A stretch of DNA of 64,000 nucleotides from an uncultured Selenomonadales bacterium (GTDB taxonomy: Bacteria; Bacillota; Negativicutes; Acidaminococcales; Acidaminococcaceae). Position 1 is the stretch's first letter. Each line of letters opens with the position of its first letter. The notes below the pieces were generated by a model. That model searched no databases. It worked only from the letters and a program-made list of their open reading frames with translations, and had not been told where the DNA came from. Positions 32,239-40,531 of the stretch are shown here, piece by piece. The DNA lies in NCBI GenBank assembly GCA_900314855.1, contig OMWZ01000003.1, positions 40,095 to 104,094 of the forward strand, written 5' to 3'. Both the position numbers and the translations under genes were made by a program.

Positions 32239-34238
32239 AGAAGAAGCCTTTCCGTTTACGGGACGCCCGCAAACGCTACCATGTGTATTTCCTGCTGGTC
32301 CTGTGCGCATTTGTCGTGTTGACGGGCAGGCTGTTCTGGATGCAGATTGTCGATGGCGGGGAGATGTCCCGGCGCTCGGCGGCGCAAACGACGGACAAGA
32401 TCCGGCGCAACACGCCCCGTGGCCGCATTGTGGACCGCAACGGCGAAGAACTGGCCGTGAGCATCATGGTCCACTCCCTTTACGTCAACCAGAAGGAAAT
32501 GAATGACAATCCCGACCCGTCCCGTCCGGTCCCGGCGCGCGACACGGCGCGTGTCGCGGCGGACAAGCTGGCCCCGGCGCTTCACATGGATCCGCAGGAG
32601 CTCTACAAGGATTTCACCCTGCAGGGGCAGTTCCTGTGGATTAAGCGCATGCTGGAGCCGCAGGAATACGAGAGCGTCCGGAAGATTATCCAGGACGAAA
32701 AACTGCCGGGCCTGCATTTCCTGACGGAAAGCAAACGGTATTATACGAAAAAATCCATGGCGGCCCAGGTCCTGGGCTTCGTCGGCACCGACGACAGCGG
32801 TCTGTACGGCCTGGAACTGGCGCTGGACAGCGTCCTGAAGGGCGCTGAGACGCGGCATACGAAACGGATCGACGCGTTGGGCCGAGCCCTGGTCAGCAAC
32901 GACACGGACCTGGATGACGCCAAGGAAACGCCCATGGTGGCCACGGTCTACCTGACCCTGGACAGCAAGATGCAGTTTGTCATCGAAGACGCCCTGGACG
33001 ACGCCATGAAGCGCACGAAGGCGCAGGGGGCGGCCATCGTTATCATGGATCCCCATACGGGGGCCATCCTGGCTATGGGCAGCCGGCCCACCTTCGACCC
33101 GAACAAATTCGGTTCCTATCCGGCCGATGCATGGGTCAACCGGGCGGTTTCCATGAACTACGAACCGGGCTCCGTCTTCAAGCCCATCGTCGGGACCATG
33201 GGCCTTTCCGAAGGCATCATTACGCCGACGACTCCCGTGAACGACAGCGGCCGCATCCGCATCGCCGACCGTGTCATCCAGAACTGGGACGGTAGCGGCA
33301 TGGGAACCGTGCCGTTCGAGGACGTCATCAAGTTTTCCATCAACACGGGGATGGTCCAGCTGGGGATGAAGCTGGGCGCCCGGCGCGAAATCGAATGGGC
33401 CAAAAAATACGGCTTCGGCCAGGCTACGGGCATTGAACTGCCCGGCGAGGCGGAAGGCATCCTGTACGATCCGAAGAATATGTACGATCCGGACATCGCC
33501 ACCTTTGCCATCGGGCAGGGCATTGCCGTGACGCCGCTCCAGGAGCTGCGCGCTATTTGCGCCATTGCCAACGGCGGCGAGCTGCTGAAGCCCTATATCA
33601 TCGACCGGATCGTCGCCCCGAACGGCGAAGTCATCCGCAAAGGCGGCAAGCAGGTCGTGCGCCGTGTCATTACGCCCGAAGTGGCCGCCCAGATGCGCGC
33701 CATGATGGAAAAGGTGGTCAGCGAGGGCGGCGGCAAGACGGCCCGCATCAAAGGCTACCGGATTGCCGGCAAGACCGGCACGGCCCAGAAGATTTCCCAG
33801 TACGGCGGATACGCCGCCGGCGAATACATCGCGTCCTTCGTCGGGTTCGTGCCCGCGGACAAGCCGCAGTACGCCATGCTCGTCGTCCTGGACAATCCCC
33901 GGGGCGCCTTTTACGGGTCCCAGGTGTCGGCGCCTATTTTCCGCGATACGTTGCAGCAGATCTTGGTGGCCAAGGGCATCCAGCCTTCGGACAGTTCGGT
34001 CCTGCCCTCCTTTGAGGGCAAGGAGACGGGCGAACGCGTGGTGCCGTCCCTGACGCCGCGCGGCAGCAACTGGATCCTGCCGGAGTTCACGGGCCTGGAC
34101 AGCCGCACCATTGCCAAGATCCTGCAGGCGGGGCGTCTGATCCTGGCTCCCTACGGCAGCGGTTCGGCGTACCGGCAGGCCCCGGCGGCGGGATCCGAGG
34201 TCCCGCCGGGCGCGAAGGTCGAGGTCTGGTTCCGCTAG
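32235..34238 (+). CDS. Class B penicillin-binding protein with PASTA domain (FtsI/SpoVD-like)
   Basis: A 667-residue transpeptidase: short cytoplasmic basic tail, one membrane anchor (about 16-36), dimerisation domain (RGRIVDRNGEELA), transpeptidase domain with the three motifs YEPGSVFKPIVG (SxxK serine), SINTGM (SxN) and KTGTAQKI (KTG), and a C-terminal PASTA domain (about 600-667: ILPEFTGLDSRTIAKIL to EVPPGAKVEVWF). The PASTA tail is like SpoVD/Pbp2x of Firmicutes, not proteobacterial FtsI. It is translationally coupled to the SEDS gene and should cross-link the strands it makes. The precise division, elongation or spore role is open. Confidence 0.94.
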   Translation: MKKKPFRLRDARKRYHVYFLLVLCAFVVLTGRLFWMQIVDGGEMSRRSAAQTTDKIRRNTPRGRIVDRNGEELAVSIMVHSLYVNQKEMNDNPDPSRPVPARDTARVAADKLAPALHMDPQELYKDFTLQGQFLWIKRMLEPQEYESVRKIIQDEKLPGLHFLTESKRYYTKKSMAAQVLGFVGTDDSGLYGLELALDSVLKGAETRHTKRIDALGRALVSNDTDLDDAKETPMVATVYLTLDSKMQFVIEDALDDAMKRTKAQGAAIVIMDPHTGAILAMGSRPTFDPNKFGSYPADAWVNRAVSMNYEPGSVFKPIVGTMGLSEGIITPTTPVNDSGRIRIADRVIQNWDGSGMGTVPFEDVIKFSINTGMVQLGMKLGARREIEWAKKYGFGQATGIELPGEAEGILYDPKNMYDPDIATFAIGQGIAVTPLQELRAICAIANGGELLKPYIIDRIVAPNGEVIRKGGKQVVRRVITPEVAAQMRAMMEKVVSEGGGKTARIKGYRIAGKTGTAQKISQYGGYAAGEYIASFVGFVPADKPQYAMLVVLDNPRGAFYGSQVSAPIFRDTLQQILVAKGIQPSDSSVLPSFEGKETGERVVPSLTPRGSNWILPEFTGLDSRTIAKILQAGRLILAPYGSGSAYRQAPAAGSEVPPGAKVEVWFR

Positions 34239-34247
34239 GCCCCGTCG

Positions 34248-34280
34248 GCCCGCGCCGGAGGGCGGGCGGTCTCGTTTTTT
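34248..34280 (+). terminator. Probable terminator after the PBP gene
   Basis: GCCCGC (34248-34253) pairs with GCGGGC (34262-34267), followed after a few bases by TTTTTT. The T-run is slightly distant, so efficiency is uncertain. Confidence 0.45.
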
Positions 34281-34370
34281 CACCCCCTTGTTGTCGAAGA
34301 GCAAGTCCCGGGCAGACGGCCGGCGGGGGCCGGTCGTGCCCGTTGTCACGTGTAAAGGATGGAGGTCAAC

Positions 34371-36041
34371 ATGCTTACGGATATTGAAATCGCGCAGCAG
34401 TGCCAAATGCTTCCCATTACGGAAATCGCCGCCCAGCTGGGAATCGGCGAGGAGGACCTGGAACTGTACGGCCGCTACAAGGCCAAATTGTCGTATGGTC
34501 TCCTGGACCGCGTCGCCCAGAGGAAACCGGGCAAGCTCGTCCTGGTGACGGCCATTACGCCGACGCCGGCCGGCGAAGGCAAGTCCACGACGACCGTCGG
34601 CCTGGCCCAGGGCCTGGCCAAAATCGGCAAAAAGGCCATCGTGGCCCTGCGCGAACCTTCCCTGGGGCCCTGCTTTGGCGTGAAGGGCGGCGCTGCCGGC
34701 GGCGGCTACGCCCAGGTCGTCCCGATGGAAGACATCAACCTGCATTTCACCGGGGATTTTCATGCCATCACCTCGGCCCACATGCTCCTGTCGGCCATGG
34801 TGGATAATTCCCTTCATCAGGGCAATCCCCTGGGCATCGATCCGCGCCGCGTCGTCTGGAAGCGCGTCGTCGACATGAACGACCGGGAACTGCGCCACAT
34901 CGTGGCGGGCCTTGGCGGCAAGGCGTCCGGCGTGCCCCGGGAAGACGGCTTCGACATTACCGTCGCCTCGGAAGTGATGGCCATTCTGTGCCTGAGCACG
35001 AGCCTCCACGACCTCAAGGAACGGCTGAAACGCATCGTCGTCGCCTACACGTACGACGGCAAGCCCGTCACGGCGGCCGATGTCCACGCGGCCGGCGCCA
35101 TGGCGGCGCTCCTGAAGGACGCCATCAAACCGAACCTGGTCCAGACCCTGGAACACGTGCCGGCCTTGGTCCACGGCGGCCCCTTTGCCAACATCGCCCA
35201 CGGCTGCAACAGCGTCATGGCGACGCAGACGGCTCTGCGCCTGGCGGACTACACCATTACGGAAGCCGGGTTCGGCGCCGATTTGGGCGCGGAAAAATTC
35301 TTTGACATCAAGAGCCGCTTCGCGGGCCTCCATCCCGACGCCTGCGTCGTCGTCGCCACGGTCCGCGCCCTCAAGATGCACGGCGGCGTGCCGAAGGACC
35401 AGCTGAAGGAACCCAATGTGGACGCCGTCCGCGCCGGCCTGGAAAACCTGGGCAGGCACATCGGGAACGTCCTCAAGTTTGGCGTGCCCGTCGTCGTGGC
35501 CATCAACATCTTCGCCCAGGATACGCGGGAAGAATTGCAGGCCGTCTACGACTATTGCCAGGGCATGGGCGTCGAAGTAGCCCTGAGCGATGTGTTCGCC
35601 AAAGGCGGCGAAGGCGGCGTGGAACTGGCGAAGGAAGTGGTCAAGCTGGCGGAAAGCGGCACGGCCCACTTTGCCCCGCTCTATCCGCTCGACCTGCCCC
35701 TGCGGCAGAAAATCGAAACCATCGCCAAGGAGATCTACGGCGCCGGCAGGGTGCAGTTTGAGACCAAGGCGGCGCAGAAACTGGCCCAGTATGAGGCCGA
35801 AGGCTACGGCCAGATGCCGGTCTGCATGGCCAAAACACAGAATTCCCTGTCGGATAACCCGAACCTGAAGGGGGCCCCGACGGACTTCACGCTCCACGTG
35901 ACGGACGCCAAAGTCAGCGCCGGCGCTGGTTTTGTGGTCATCTACACCGGCAGCATCCTGACCATGCCGGGCCTGCCCAAACATCCGGCGGCCGAAGGTA
36001 TCGACGTCACGGATGACGGAAAAATCACGGGCCTTTTCTAA
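34371..36041 (+). CDS. fhs: Formate-tetrahydrofolate ligase
   Basis: ATP-dependent ligase making 10-formyl-tetrahydrofolate from formate, feeding purine and fMet synthesis or one-carbon/acetogenic-type pathways. 556 residues, family length. Seen: ATP loop [52 protein letters not shown], and the C-terminal [23 protein letters not shown] 34371 has GGAGG at 34361-34365. The folD homologue follows 22 bases later, so the two are one folate transcript. Confidence 0.97.
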   Translation: MLTDIEIAQQCQMLPITEIAAQLGIGEEDLELYGRYKAKLSYGLLDRVAQRKPGKLVLVTAITPTPAGEGKSTTTVGLAQGLAKIGKKAIVALREPSLGPCFGVKGGAAGGGYAQVVPMEDINLHFTGDFHAITSAHMLLSAMVDNSLHQGNPLGIDPRRVVWKRVVDMNDRELRHIVAGLGGKASGVPREDGFDITVASEVMAILCLSTSLHDLKERLKRIVVAYTYDGKPVTAADVHAAGAMAALLKDAIKPNLVQTLEHVPALVHGGPFANIAHGCNSVMATQTALRLADYTITEAGFGADLGAEKFFDIKSRFAGLHPDACVVVATVRALKMHGGVPKDQLKEPNVDAVRAGLENLGRHIGNVLKFGVPVVVAINIFAQDTREELQAVYDYCQGMGVEVALSDVFAKGGEGGVELAKEVVKLAESGTAHFAPLYPLDLPLRQKIETIAKEIYGAGRVQFETKAAQKLAQYEAEGYGQMPVCMAKTQNSLSDNPNLKGAPTDFTLHVTDAKVSAGAGFVVIYTGSILTMPGLPKHPAAEGIDVTDDGKITGLF

Positions 36042-36063
36042 GCCCGCCCTTAGGAGGAACCTT

Positions 36064-36894
36064 ATGGAATGTATCCGCATGGCGGGTAAACCCGTCGCTG
36101 AAGCGTACCGCGCGGACATCACGGCGCGGGTCGCCGCCGCCAAAGCCCAGGGAAAGACGGTCACCCTGGCCATTGTTACTGTCGGCGAAGACCCGGCGTC
36201 CTTCGTCTACCGGGGCCGCCTGCTGAAAACGGCCGAAAGCGTCGGCGCGTCCAGCGTCTGCGTGGAACTGCCCGAAACGGCGGTGACGGCAGATGTCCTG
36301 GCCGCCCTGGACAAATTGAACCGCGATCCGGCCATTACGGGGATCCTGCCCATGATGCCGATGCCGGCGCACATCGACAGCCGGGCCGTGGGCGCCGCCC
36401 TGGCGCCGGCCAAGGATATGGACTGCCTCCATCCGGCCAACATGGGGGCCCTCTTCCTGGGCGAAGGCCGCTGGGCCGCCTGCACGCCCCGGGCCTGCCT
36501 GGCGACGCTGAAGCACTACGGCATTGCCCTGGCGGGAAAACGGGCCGTCGTCCTGGGCCGCAGCAACGTGGTGGGGAAACCGGTGGCGCTTCTGCTCCTG
36601 CAGGAAAACTGCACGGTCACCTTGTGCCATTCCCATACGCGGGACCTGCCGGCCCTGCTGCGGGAAGCCGATGTGGTCGTCGCCGCCATCGGCAGGGCGG
36701 ACTTCGTCCAGCCGGACATGGTGAAAGACGGGGTGGTCCTCGTCGACGTGGGCATCAACGTCACGGACCGGGGCCTGCGCGGGGATATCGACCCCGCGGC
36801 GGCGGCAAAAGCCTCGGCCTATACGCCGGTTCCCGGGGGCATCGGCGCCGTCAGCAACATGATGATGATGGACGCCTTGACCCGGAACCTGTAA
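36064..36894 (+). CDS. folD: FolD-family methylenetetrahydrofolate dehydrogenase with altered cyclohydrolase site
   Basis: A 276-residue FolD homologue, normally a bifunctional NADP-dependent dehydrogenase and methenyl-THF cyclohydrolase. The Rossmann motif GRSNVVGKPVALLLL, PVPGGIGAVSNMM-like C-terminus and the Asp pair (D118, D120 in KDMDCLHP) are present. The catalytic Lys of the Y-x3-K motif is Leu53 (SFVYRGRLLKTAESVG; Tyr49 kept) and the partner Gln of GILVQLP is Met97 (GILPMMPMP). In characterised enzymes these Lys and Gln are needed for the cyclohydrolase step. It may be dehydrogenase only, needing a separate cyclohydrolase. TAGGAGG precedes ATG 36064. It follows fhs in one transcript. 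Confidence 0.9.
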   Translation: MECIRMAGKPVAEAYRADITARVAAAKAQGKTVTLAIVTVGEDPASFVYRGRLLKTAESVGASSVCVELPETAVTADVLAALDKLNRDPAITGILPMMPMPAHIDSRAVGAALAPAKDMDCLHPANMGALFLGEGRWAACTPRACLATLKHYGIALAGKRAVVLGRSNVVGKPVALLLLQENCTVTLCHSHTRDLPALLREADVVVAAIGRADFVQPDMVKDGVVLVDVGINVTDRGLRGDIDPAAAAKASAYTPVPGGIGAVSNMMMMDALTRNL

Positions 36895-36906
36895 GGAGGC
36901 GGTCCC

Positions 36907-37335
36907 ATGCGCAAGTTCACGTGGCTCCTGGCCTTTGTCCTCTTCACGGCTTTCATTTTCTACAATTCCAGCGTCCCCGGCACGCAATCCCATCAGGCCA
37001 GCTGGCTCCTGACGGGATTCGTGGAACGGCTTGGAGGCGTCTTTCCCGACCTTCCCCCGGCGGCGGTCCTGGAACGGGCGCTGCGGAAACTGGCCCATTT
37101 CTTTGAGTACTTTTGCCAGGGACTCCTGGCGTGCCGCCTCGGTTTCGTCTATGGCGCCGCTCGTTCGTCGTCCCCTGGCTATATTTTGCTGGCGGGGCTG
37201 CTCACGGCGGTCTGCGACGAATATCTGCAGGGACTGGTGCCCGGACGCAACGGCGCCATTGCGGATATCCTGCTCGATTTTACGGGAACCCTGACCGCCT
37301 GGGGGACCTGGCAGGTCATTCATTGGAAACGGTGA
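36907..37335 (+). CDS. VanZ-like membrane protein
   Basis: A 142-residue protein with about four hydrophobic segments. Family marks: FYNSSVPGTQSH after the first helix, LRKLAHFFEYFCQGLLACR, and the cytoplasmic-face motif CDEYLQGLVPGRNGAIADILLD. VanZ proteins are associated with glycopeptide or lipoglycopeptide tolerance in some species, but most homologues are uncharacterised. TAAGGAGG precedes the ATG. It sits 12 bases after folD and 17 bases before the next gene, so it is part of the same transcript. Confidence 0.9.
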   Translation: MRKFTWLLAFVLFTAFIFYNSSVPGTQSHQASWLLTGFVERLGGVFPDLPPAAVLERALRKLAHFFEYFCQGLLACRLGFVYGAARSSSPGYILLAGLLTAVCDEYLQGLVPGRNGAIADILLDFTGTLTAWGTWQVIHWKR

Positions 37336-37352
37336 AACAGGAGGTGTTTTTG

Positions 37353-38222
37353 ATGAGGCAAATACAGCAGCAATCCATGACGGGGCCGGCGCGACGCCGG
37401 TTCCGGATCCGCTGGGCGGGCCGCCTGGCGGCCCTGCTCCTGGCGGGGGCCTGTCTGGCCGGGATCCTCGTTCCCGCGCCGGCCGCCCTGGCGGCCGCTG
37501 CGGGAGTGCCCGGAGTTACGACGGTCCAGGAAGCGCACAAGGCGCGGCAGCAGGCAAAGGCAGAGGCCTTGTCGGCGTATTTCGTGACGGCCGGCAAAAA
37601 GCTGGACGCCGCCGTGGCGCGCCTGTCCGCCGTGGACAGCGCCAAGACAGGCCTCACGGCCGGCGGCACCTACGACTACCGCATGGACAAAGCCTTGACG
37701 GGCGGTTATTTCCGGCACGTGCGGGCCTATGCGAAGGGGACGGATACCCTGGTCGGCGATTATTTGATTGCCAAGGATGACTCCTGCGTCTATCGCTGCT
37801 ACCCCGGCGCCCCCTCCCGGACGGAGCTCCTGGACGGGACGACGGAACGCCTCGCCGGCGCCACGGAGATTTACAGCGTCTACGCCAAGGTACCTGTGGA
37901 CGGCGTCGGCAAGATTTTCGTCCGCGTGCCCGGCAACGTGCCGTACAAGCTGACCTTGACCAGCCTGGACGAGAACCTTGCCCGGACCGACTCCGCCCAG
38001 GGCCGTGTCCTCGGCGTTGCCCGGGGCAAGGTCGTGATCCTGGCGGAAGCGGAAATCGGCGGATACGTCAAGACGGAAAAACTGACGTTCCGCGTCATCG
38101 ACGAGAAAGACGCGGCCCGGGAAGAAGGATCTTCCGGCGGCCTTCCCATCAACATCGGGATCGGCTGGGGCTGGGGATGGGGCTGGCATGACCACGGCGG
38201 CGGCATCCTGATCGGCGTCTGA
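37353..38222 (+). CDS. Secreted hypothetical protein with Gly/Trp-rich tail
   Basis: A 289-residue exported protein of no family I recognise. The N-terminus is long and Arg-rich (RRRFRIRWAGR) with a hydrophobic core to about residue 50 and a likely signal cleavage after ALAAA. The body is mixed alpha/beta with a GTYDYRMDKALTGGYFRHVR stretch. The C-terminus alternates Trp and Gly (GIGWGWGWGWHDHGGG). GGAGG at 37340-37344 supports ATG 37353. Last gene of the fhs-folD-vanZ transcript, closed by a strong terminator. The His/Trp/Gly tail might bind metal or carbohydrate; this is speculation. Confidence 0.78.
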   Translation: MRQIQQQSMTGPARRRFRIRWAGRLAALLLAGACLAGILVPAPAALAAAAGVPGVTTVQEAHKARQQAKAEALSAYFVTAGKKLDAAVARLSAVDSAKTGLTAGGTYDYRMDKALTGGYFRHVRAYAKGTDTLVGDYLIAKDDSCVYRCYPGAPSRTELLDGTTERLAGATEIYSVYAKVPVDGVGKIFVRVPGNVPYKLTLTSLDENLARTDSAQGRVLGVARGKVVILAEAEIGGYVKTEKLTFRVIDEKDAAREEGSSGGLPINIGIGWGWGWGWHDHGGGILIGV

Positions 38223-38255
38223 CGGACCGCCGCGGAGCGGCAATCCAGGCATCAC

Positions 38256-38322
38256 AAAAAGGCCTCCGGCCCGTGGGACGGTCTGCGTTTGGCAGACCGT
38301 CCGCGCGGGGCGGAGGCCTTTG
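38256..38322. terminator. Large bidirectional terminator
   Basis: AAAGGCCTCCG near 38257-38267 pairs with CGGAGGCCTTT near 38311-38321; a second perfect hairpin (GACGGTCTGC/GCAGACCGTC) is nested inside. It separates the secreted unknown from the convergent response regulator gene. Confidence 0.85.
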
Positions 38323-38335
38323 CGCCGCTTTCGGG

Positions 38336-39052
38336 TCAGGCTTGCGGAGGAAGCGCGCCGGCCTGCGGTTCCTGTTCGAAACGGTATCCCACCCCCCAGA
38401 TGGTCTTGATGCGCCAGAGCGGATGCGGATAGTCTTCCAATTTGGCCCGGAGCCGCTTGATGTGGGAATCGACGGTGCGGCTGTCGCCGTAGTAGTCGCA
38501 GCCCCAGAGGCTGTCCAGCAGGTTGTCCCGGGAAAAGACTTTCATCGGCTTCGAGGCCAGGAGCCAGAGTAGTTCCTTTTCCCGTTTTGTCAGGCGCACT
38601 TCCTGCCCGTCGATGCGGACCAGGTAGTTGTCGATGTCGATGAACAGGTTGGCCGTCCGTATGGTGCGGGCCTGTCCTCCGTCTCCGGGGACGCGGCGCA
38701 GGATGGCCCGGATCCGCGCCATGACTTCGGCGGGACTGAAGGGTTTGACCAGATAGTCGTCGGCCCCTGTGTCCAGGCCGAGGATCTTGTCACTGTCTTC
38801 GCCGCGGGCCGTAATCAGGATAATCGGGACCAGGGACCGCCGGCGGATGGCGCGGCAGACTTCGAGGCCATCCAGCTTGGGCATCATAATATCGAGCAGG
38901 ACCATGTCGATGTCTCGTTCCTGGCGCCGGAAGAGGGCCAGCGCCTCCTCGCCGTCCCGGGCGACGCAGCAGGAATGGCCTTCCCGCTTGGCATATTCGA
39001 CGAGGATATTGGTAATTTGGAGGTTGTCGTCGGCAATCAAGATTTTTCCCAT
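38336..39052 (-). CDS. OmpR/PhoB-family response regulator
   Basis: A 238-residue two-component regulator. Receiver domain (about 1-115) with the acidic pair in LIADDN, phospho-acceptor Asp in MVLLDIMMPKLDG, and Lys in YLVKPFSP; winged-helix output domain (about 135-228) with LTKREKELLWLLA and SRTVDSHIKRLRAKLE. The cognate kinase is probably the one at 40532, which is on the other strand 1.5 kb away with HU and a DUF3106-like gene between. A GC hairpin (39065-39087) sits just upstream of the AGGAG site. Confidence 0.95.
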   Translation of the reverse strand: MGKILIADDNLQITNILVEYAKREGHSCCVARDGEEALALFRRQERDIDMVLLDIMMPKLDGLEVCRAIRRRSLVPIILITARGEDSDKILGLDTGADDYLVKPFSPAEVMARIRAILRRVPGDGGQARTIRTANLFIDIDNYLVRIDGQEVRLTKREKELLWLLASKPMKVFSRDNLLDSLWGCDYYGDSRTVDSHIKRLRAKLEDYPHPLWRIKTIWGVGYRFEQEPQAGALPPQA

Positions 39053-39064
39053 ATGAAACTCCTG

Positions 39065-39087
39065 CGCGGGACTCCCGTAAAGTCCCG
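39065..39087 (-). other. Hairpin next to the response regulator ribosome binding site
   Basis: GCGGGACT and AGTCCCGC form a perfect 8-bp stem with a 7-base loop, ending about five bases before AGGAG on the minus strand. The 315-base gap 39053-39367 holds this, a minus-strand TATAAT near 39188-39193, a weaker ACAGCGCG/GCGCCTGT stem and the HU promoter; no gene. Translational control is possible but unproven. Confidence 0.4.
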
Positions 39088-39275
39088 CAAAAACTCCGTA
39101 CGTGGATCGGAAACAGGCGCGGAACGCGCGCTGTTACCACGTTTTGTATACAATCCTACATATCTTTTTTCCTGAAAAACCACATTTATTATATCCTAAA
39201 AGTACAAAATTGACAAAAATGGACGAAAAATGGCCCGGCAACGTAAAGAAATTTTTGAAAATAGTGGAAACCCGC

Positions 39276-39304
39276 TTGTAAAGCGCAATTCGACGCTGTA
39301 TAAT
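39276..39304 (+). promoter_or_regulatory. Promoter of the HU gene
   Basis: TTGTAA (39276-39281), 17-base spacer, TATAAT (39299-39304), about 55 bases before GGAGG and the start codon. Confidence 0.7.
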
Positions 39305-39367
39305 AAGCGTAAGCAAGGCCTGCGCCTCGTCGCGGGACCTGAAATTAATTGTTTGGAGGATTGCACT

Positions 39368-39679
39368 ATGAACAAGAAAGAATTGATCGATGTTGCCGCC
39401 AAAGAAGCCGAACTGTCCAAGAAGGATGTAGAAAAAGCCCTGAAAGCCCTCACCACGGCGATTGTCGAAGAAGTTGCGAAGAAGGGCAAAGTACAGCTGA
39501 TCGGTTTCGGCACCTTCGAAGCTCGCCAGCGCGCTTCCCGCAAGGGCAAGAATCCTCGTACCAAGAAAGAAATCGTCATTCCGGCAGCTACCGTTCCGGC
39601 TTTCAAGGCTGGCAAAGCGTTCAAGGACGCTGTCAACGTCAAGAAAGTTGCGAAAAAAGCAAAAAAAGCGAAGAAATAA
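39368..39679 (+). CDS. hup: DNA-binding protein HU
   Basis: A 103-residue histone-like nucleoid protein. MNKKELIDVAAKEAELSKKD is the usual start; the DNA-binding arm region is GFGTFEARQRASRKGKNPRT with the intercalating Pro in the arm. The last 13 residues form a Lys/Ala-rich tail (KKVAKKAKKAKK) beyond the normal 90-residue HU, like the basic tails that increase non-specific DNA binding. GGAGG (39355-39359) precedes ATG 39368. Own promoter and terminator. Confidence 0.96.
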   Translation: MNKKELIDVAAKEAELSKKDVEKALKALTTAIVEEVAKKGKVQLIGFGTFEARQRASRKGKNPRTKKEIVIPAATVPAFKAGKAFKDAVNVKKVAKKAKKAKK

Positions 39680-39703
39680 TTTAGCCGTATCGTCCTGATA
39701 CCA

Positions 39704-39737
39704 CAGCCCGGATTCGTCGAATCCGGGCTTTTTTTCA
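39704..39737 (+). terminator. Terminator of the HU gene
   Basis: AGCCCGGATTCG pairs with CGAATCCGGGCT with almost no loop beyond T, followed by TTTTTTT (39704-39737). Confidence 0.9.
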
Positions 39738-39764
39738 GAACAGCCGCAAGGGTGGGGGCTTGGT

Positions 39765-40457
39765 ATGGAACAAAAGCAGCAGGGACAGACGCGGGCAAGC
39801 TGGCGCCGCGCCGCCCGTCTGGCGCGCTGCCTGGCCGTACTGGCATGGGCCGGGGCGGCGGCAGGCGTCGTGCCGGGAACCGCGCGGGCCGGGGAAATTG
39901 CCTACCGGACTTATTTGGATTTGCGCCTGCCCCGGGAAGGGCAGGACGGGACGCCGGTCCCGGAGACGCCGCGGGAACCGGCGGACCGGTCCCAGGGGCT
40001 CAAGGGTCCCAATGTGGCCGGGGGACTGACTCTGGAACAGCGGGAAAAACTGACGGAGGAACGCTGGGAACTCCTGAAACAGTGGGATTCCCTGACGCCG
40101 GAACAGCTCCGGGACGCCTTGGAACGGTTCCGATCCCACGTGGACGAGGCGCGCCTGAAAAACGGGACGGCTGCCGAACAAAAGTCTATCCGGGCGCAGC
40201 AGGAAGAGCGGAAAAAGCTGTGGGACCGGCTGGCGGGGATGACGGAAGAACAGCGCCGGACCTATTTCCGGAAACGACGGGCCGCCTTGGTGAAGAAGCG
40301 GCTGAAGGCGTTGCCGGAGGCGGAACGCCGGATTTACCTAGAACGGGAAAAACGGCGCGAGCAGCGCCTGGAGGAATTCCGCGCCCGCTGGAAGAAGATG
40401 ACGCCCGAAGAGCGGCGCCAGTGGGTGAAAGAGCGGCCGATGCCGGACGGGTTCTAG
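39765..40457 (+). CDS. Exported charged protein, DUF3106-like
   Basis: A 230-residue protein with an Arg-rich N-terminus and signal peptide (about 1-42, cleavage after ARA), a Pro-rich linker, then an almost entirely helical, highly charged region with repeated short patterns: LTEERWELLKQWDSLTPEQL, LAGMTEEQRRTYFRKRRAAL, WKKMTPEERRQWVKERP. Such L-T-P-E-E-R repeats are typical of DUF3106 and, more distantly, of Spy/CpxP-type periplasmic proteins. It ends 74 bases before the sensor kinase, so it may act as its extracytoplasmic partner; this is inference from position and resemblance. Confidence 0.78.
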   Translation: MEQKQQGQTRASWRRAARLARCLAVLAWAGAAAGVVPGTARAGEIAYRTYLDLRLPREGQDGTPVPETPREPADRSQGLKGPNVAGGLTLEQREKLTEERWELLKQWDSLTPEQLRDALERFRSHVDEARLKNGTAAEQKSIRAQQEERKKLWDRLAGMTEEQRRTYFRKRRAALVKKRLKALPEAERRIYLEREKRREQRLEEFRARWKKMTPEERRQWVKERPMPDGF

Positions 40458-40531
40458 GGCCTTTCGGCGGGGCGCGGTGCGGAACGGCAGGCCCGTGACG
40501 CCGGCCGGGACGGAAAAGGAGGAAACGGACG

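Noticed and set aside
32256..36173. A 1305-residue minus-strand open frame
   Set aside because: It is antisense to the PBP, fhs and folD genes, which carry complete catalytic motifs; long antisense frames are expected at this GC content.
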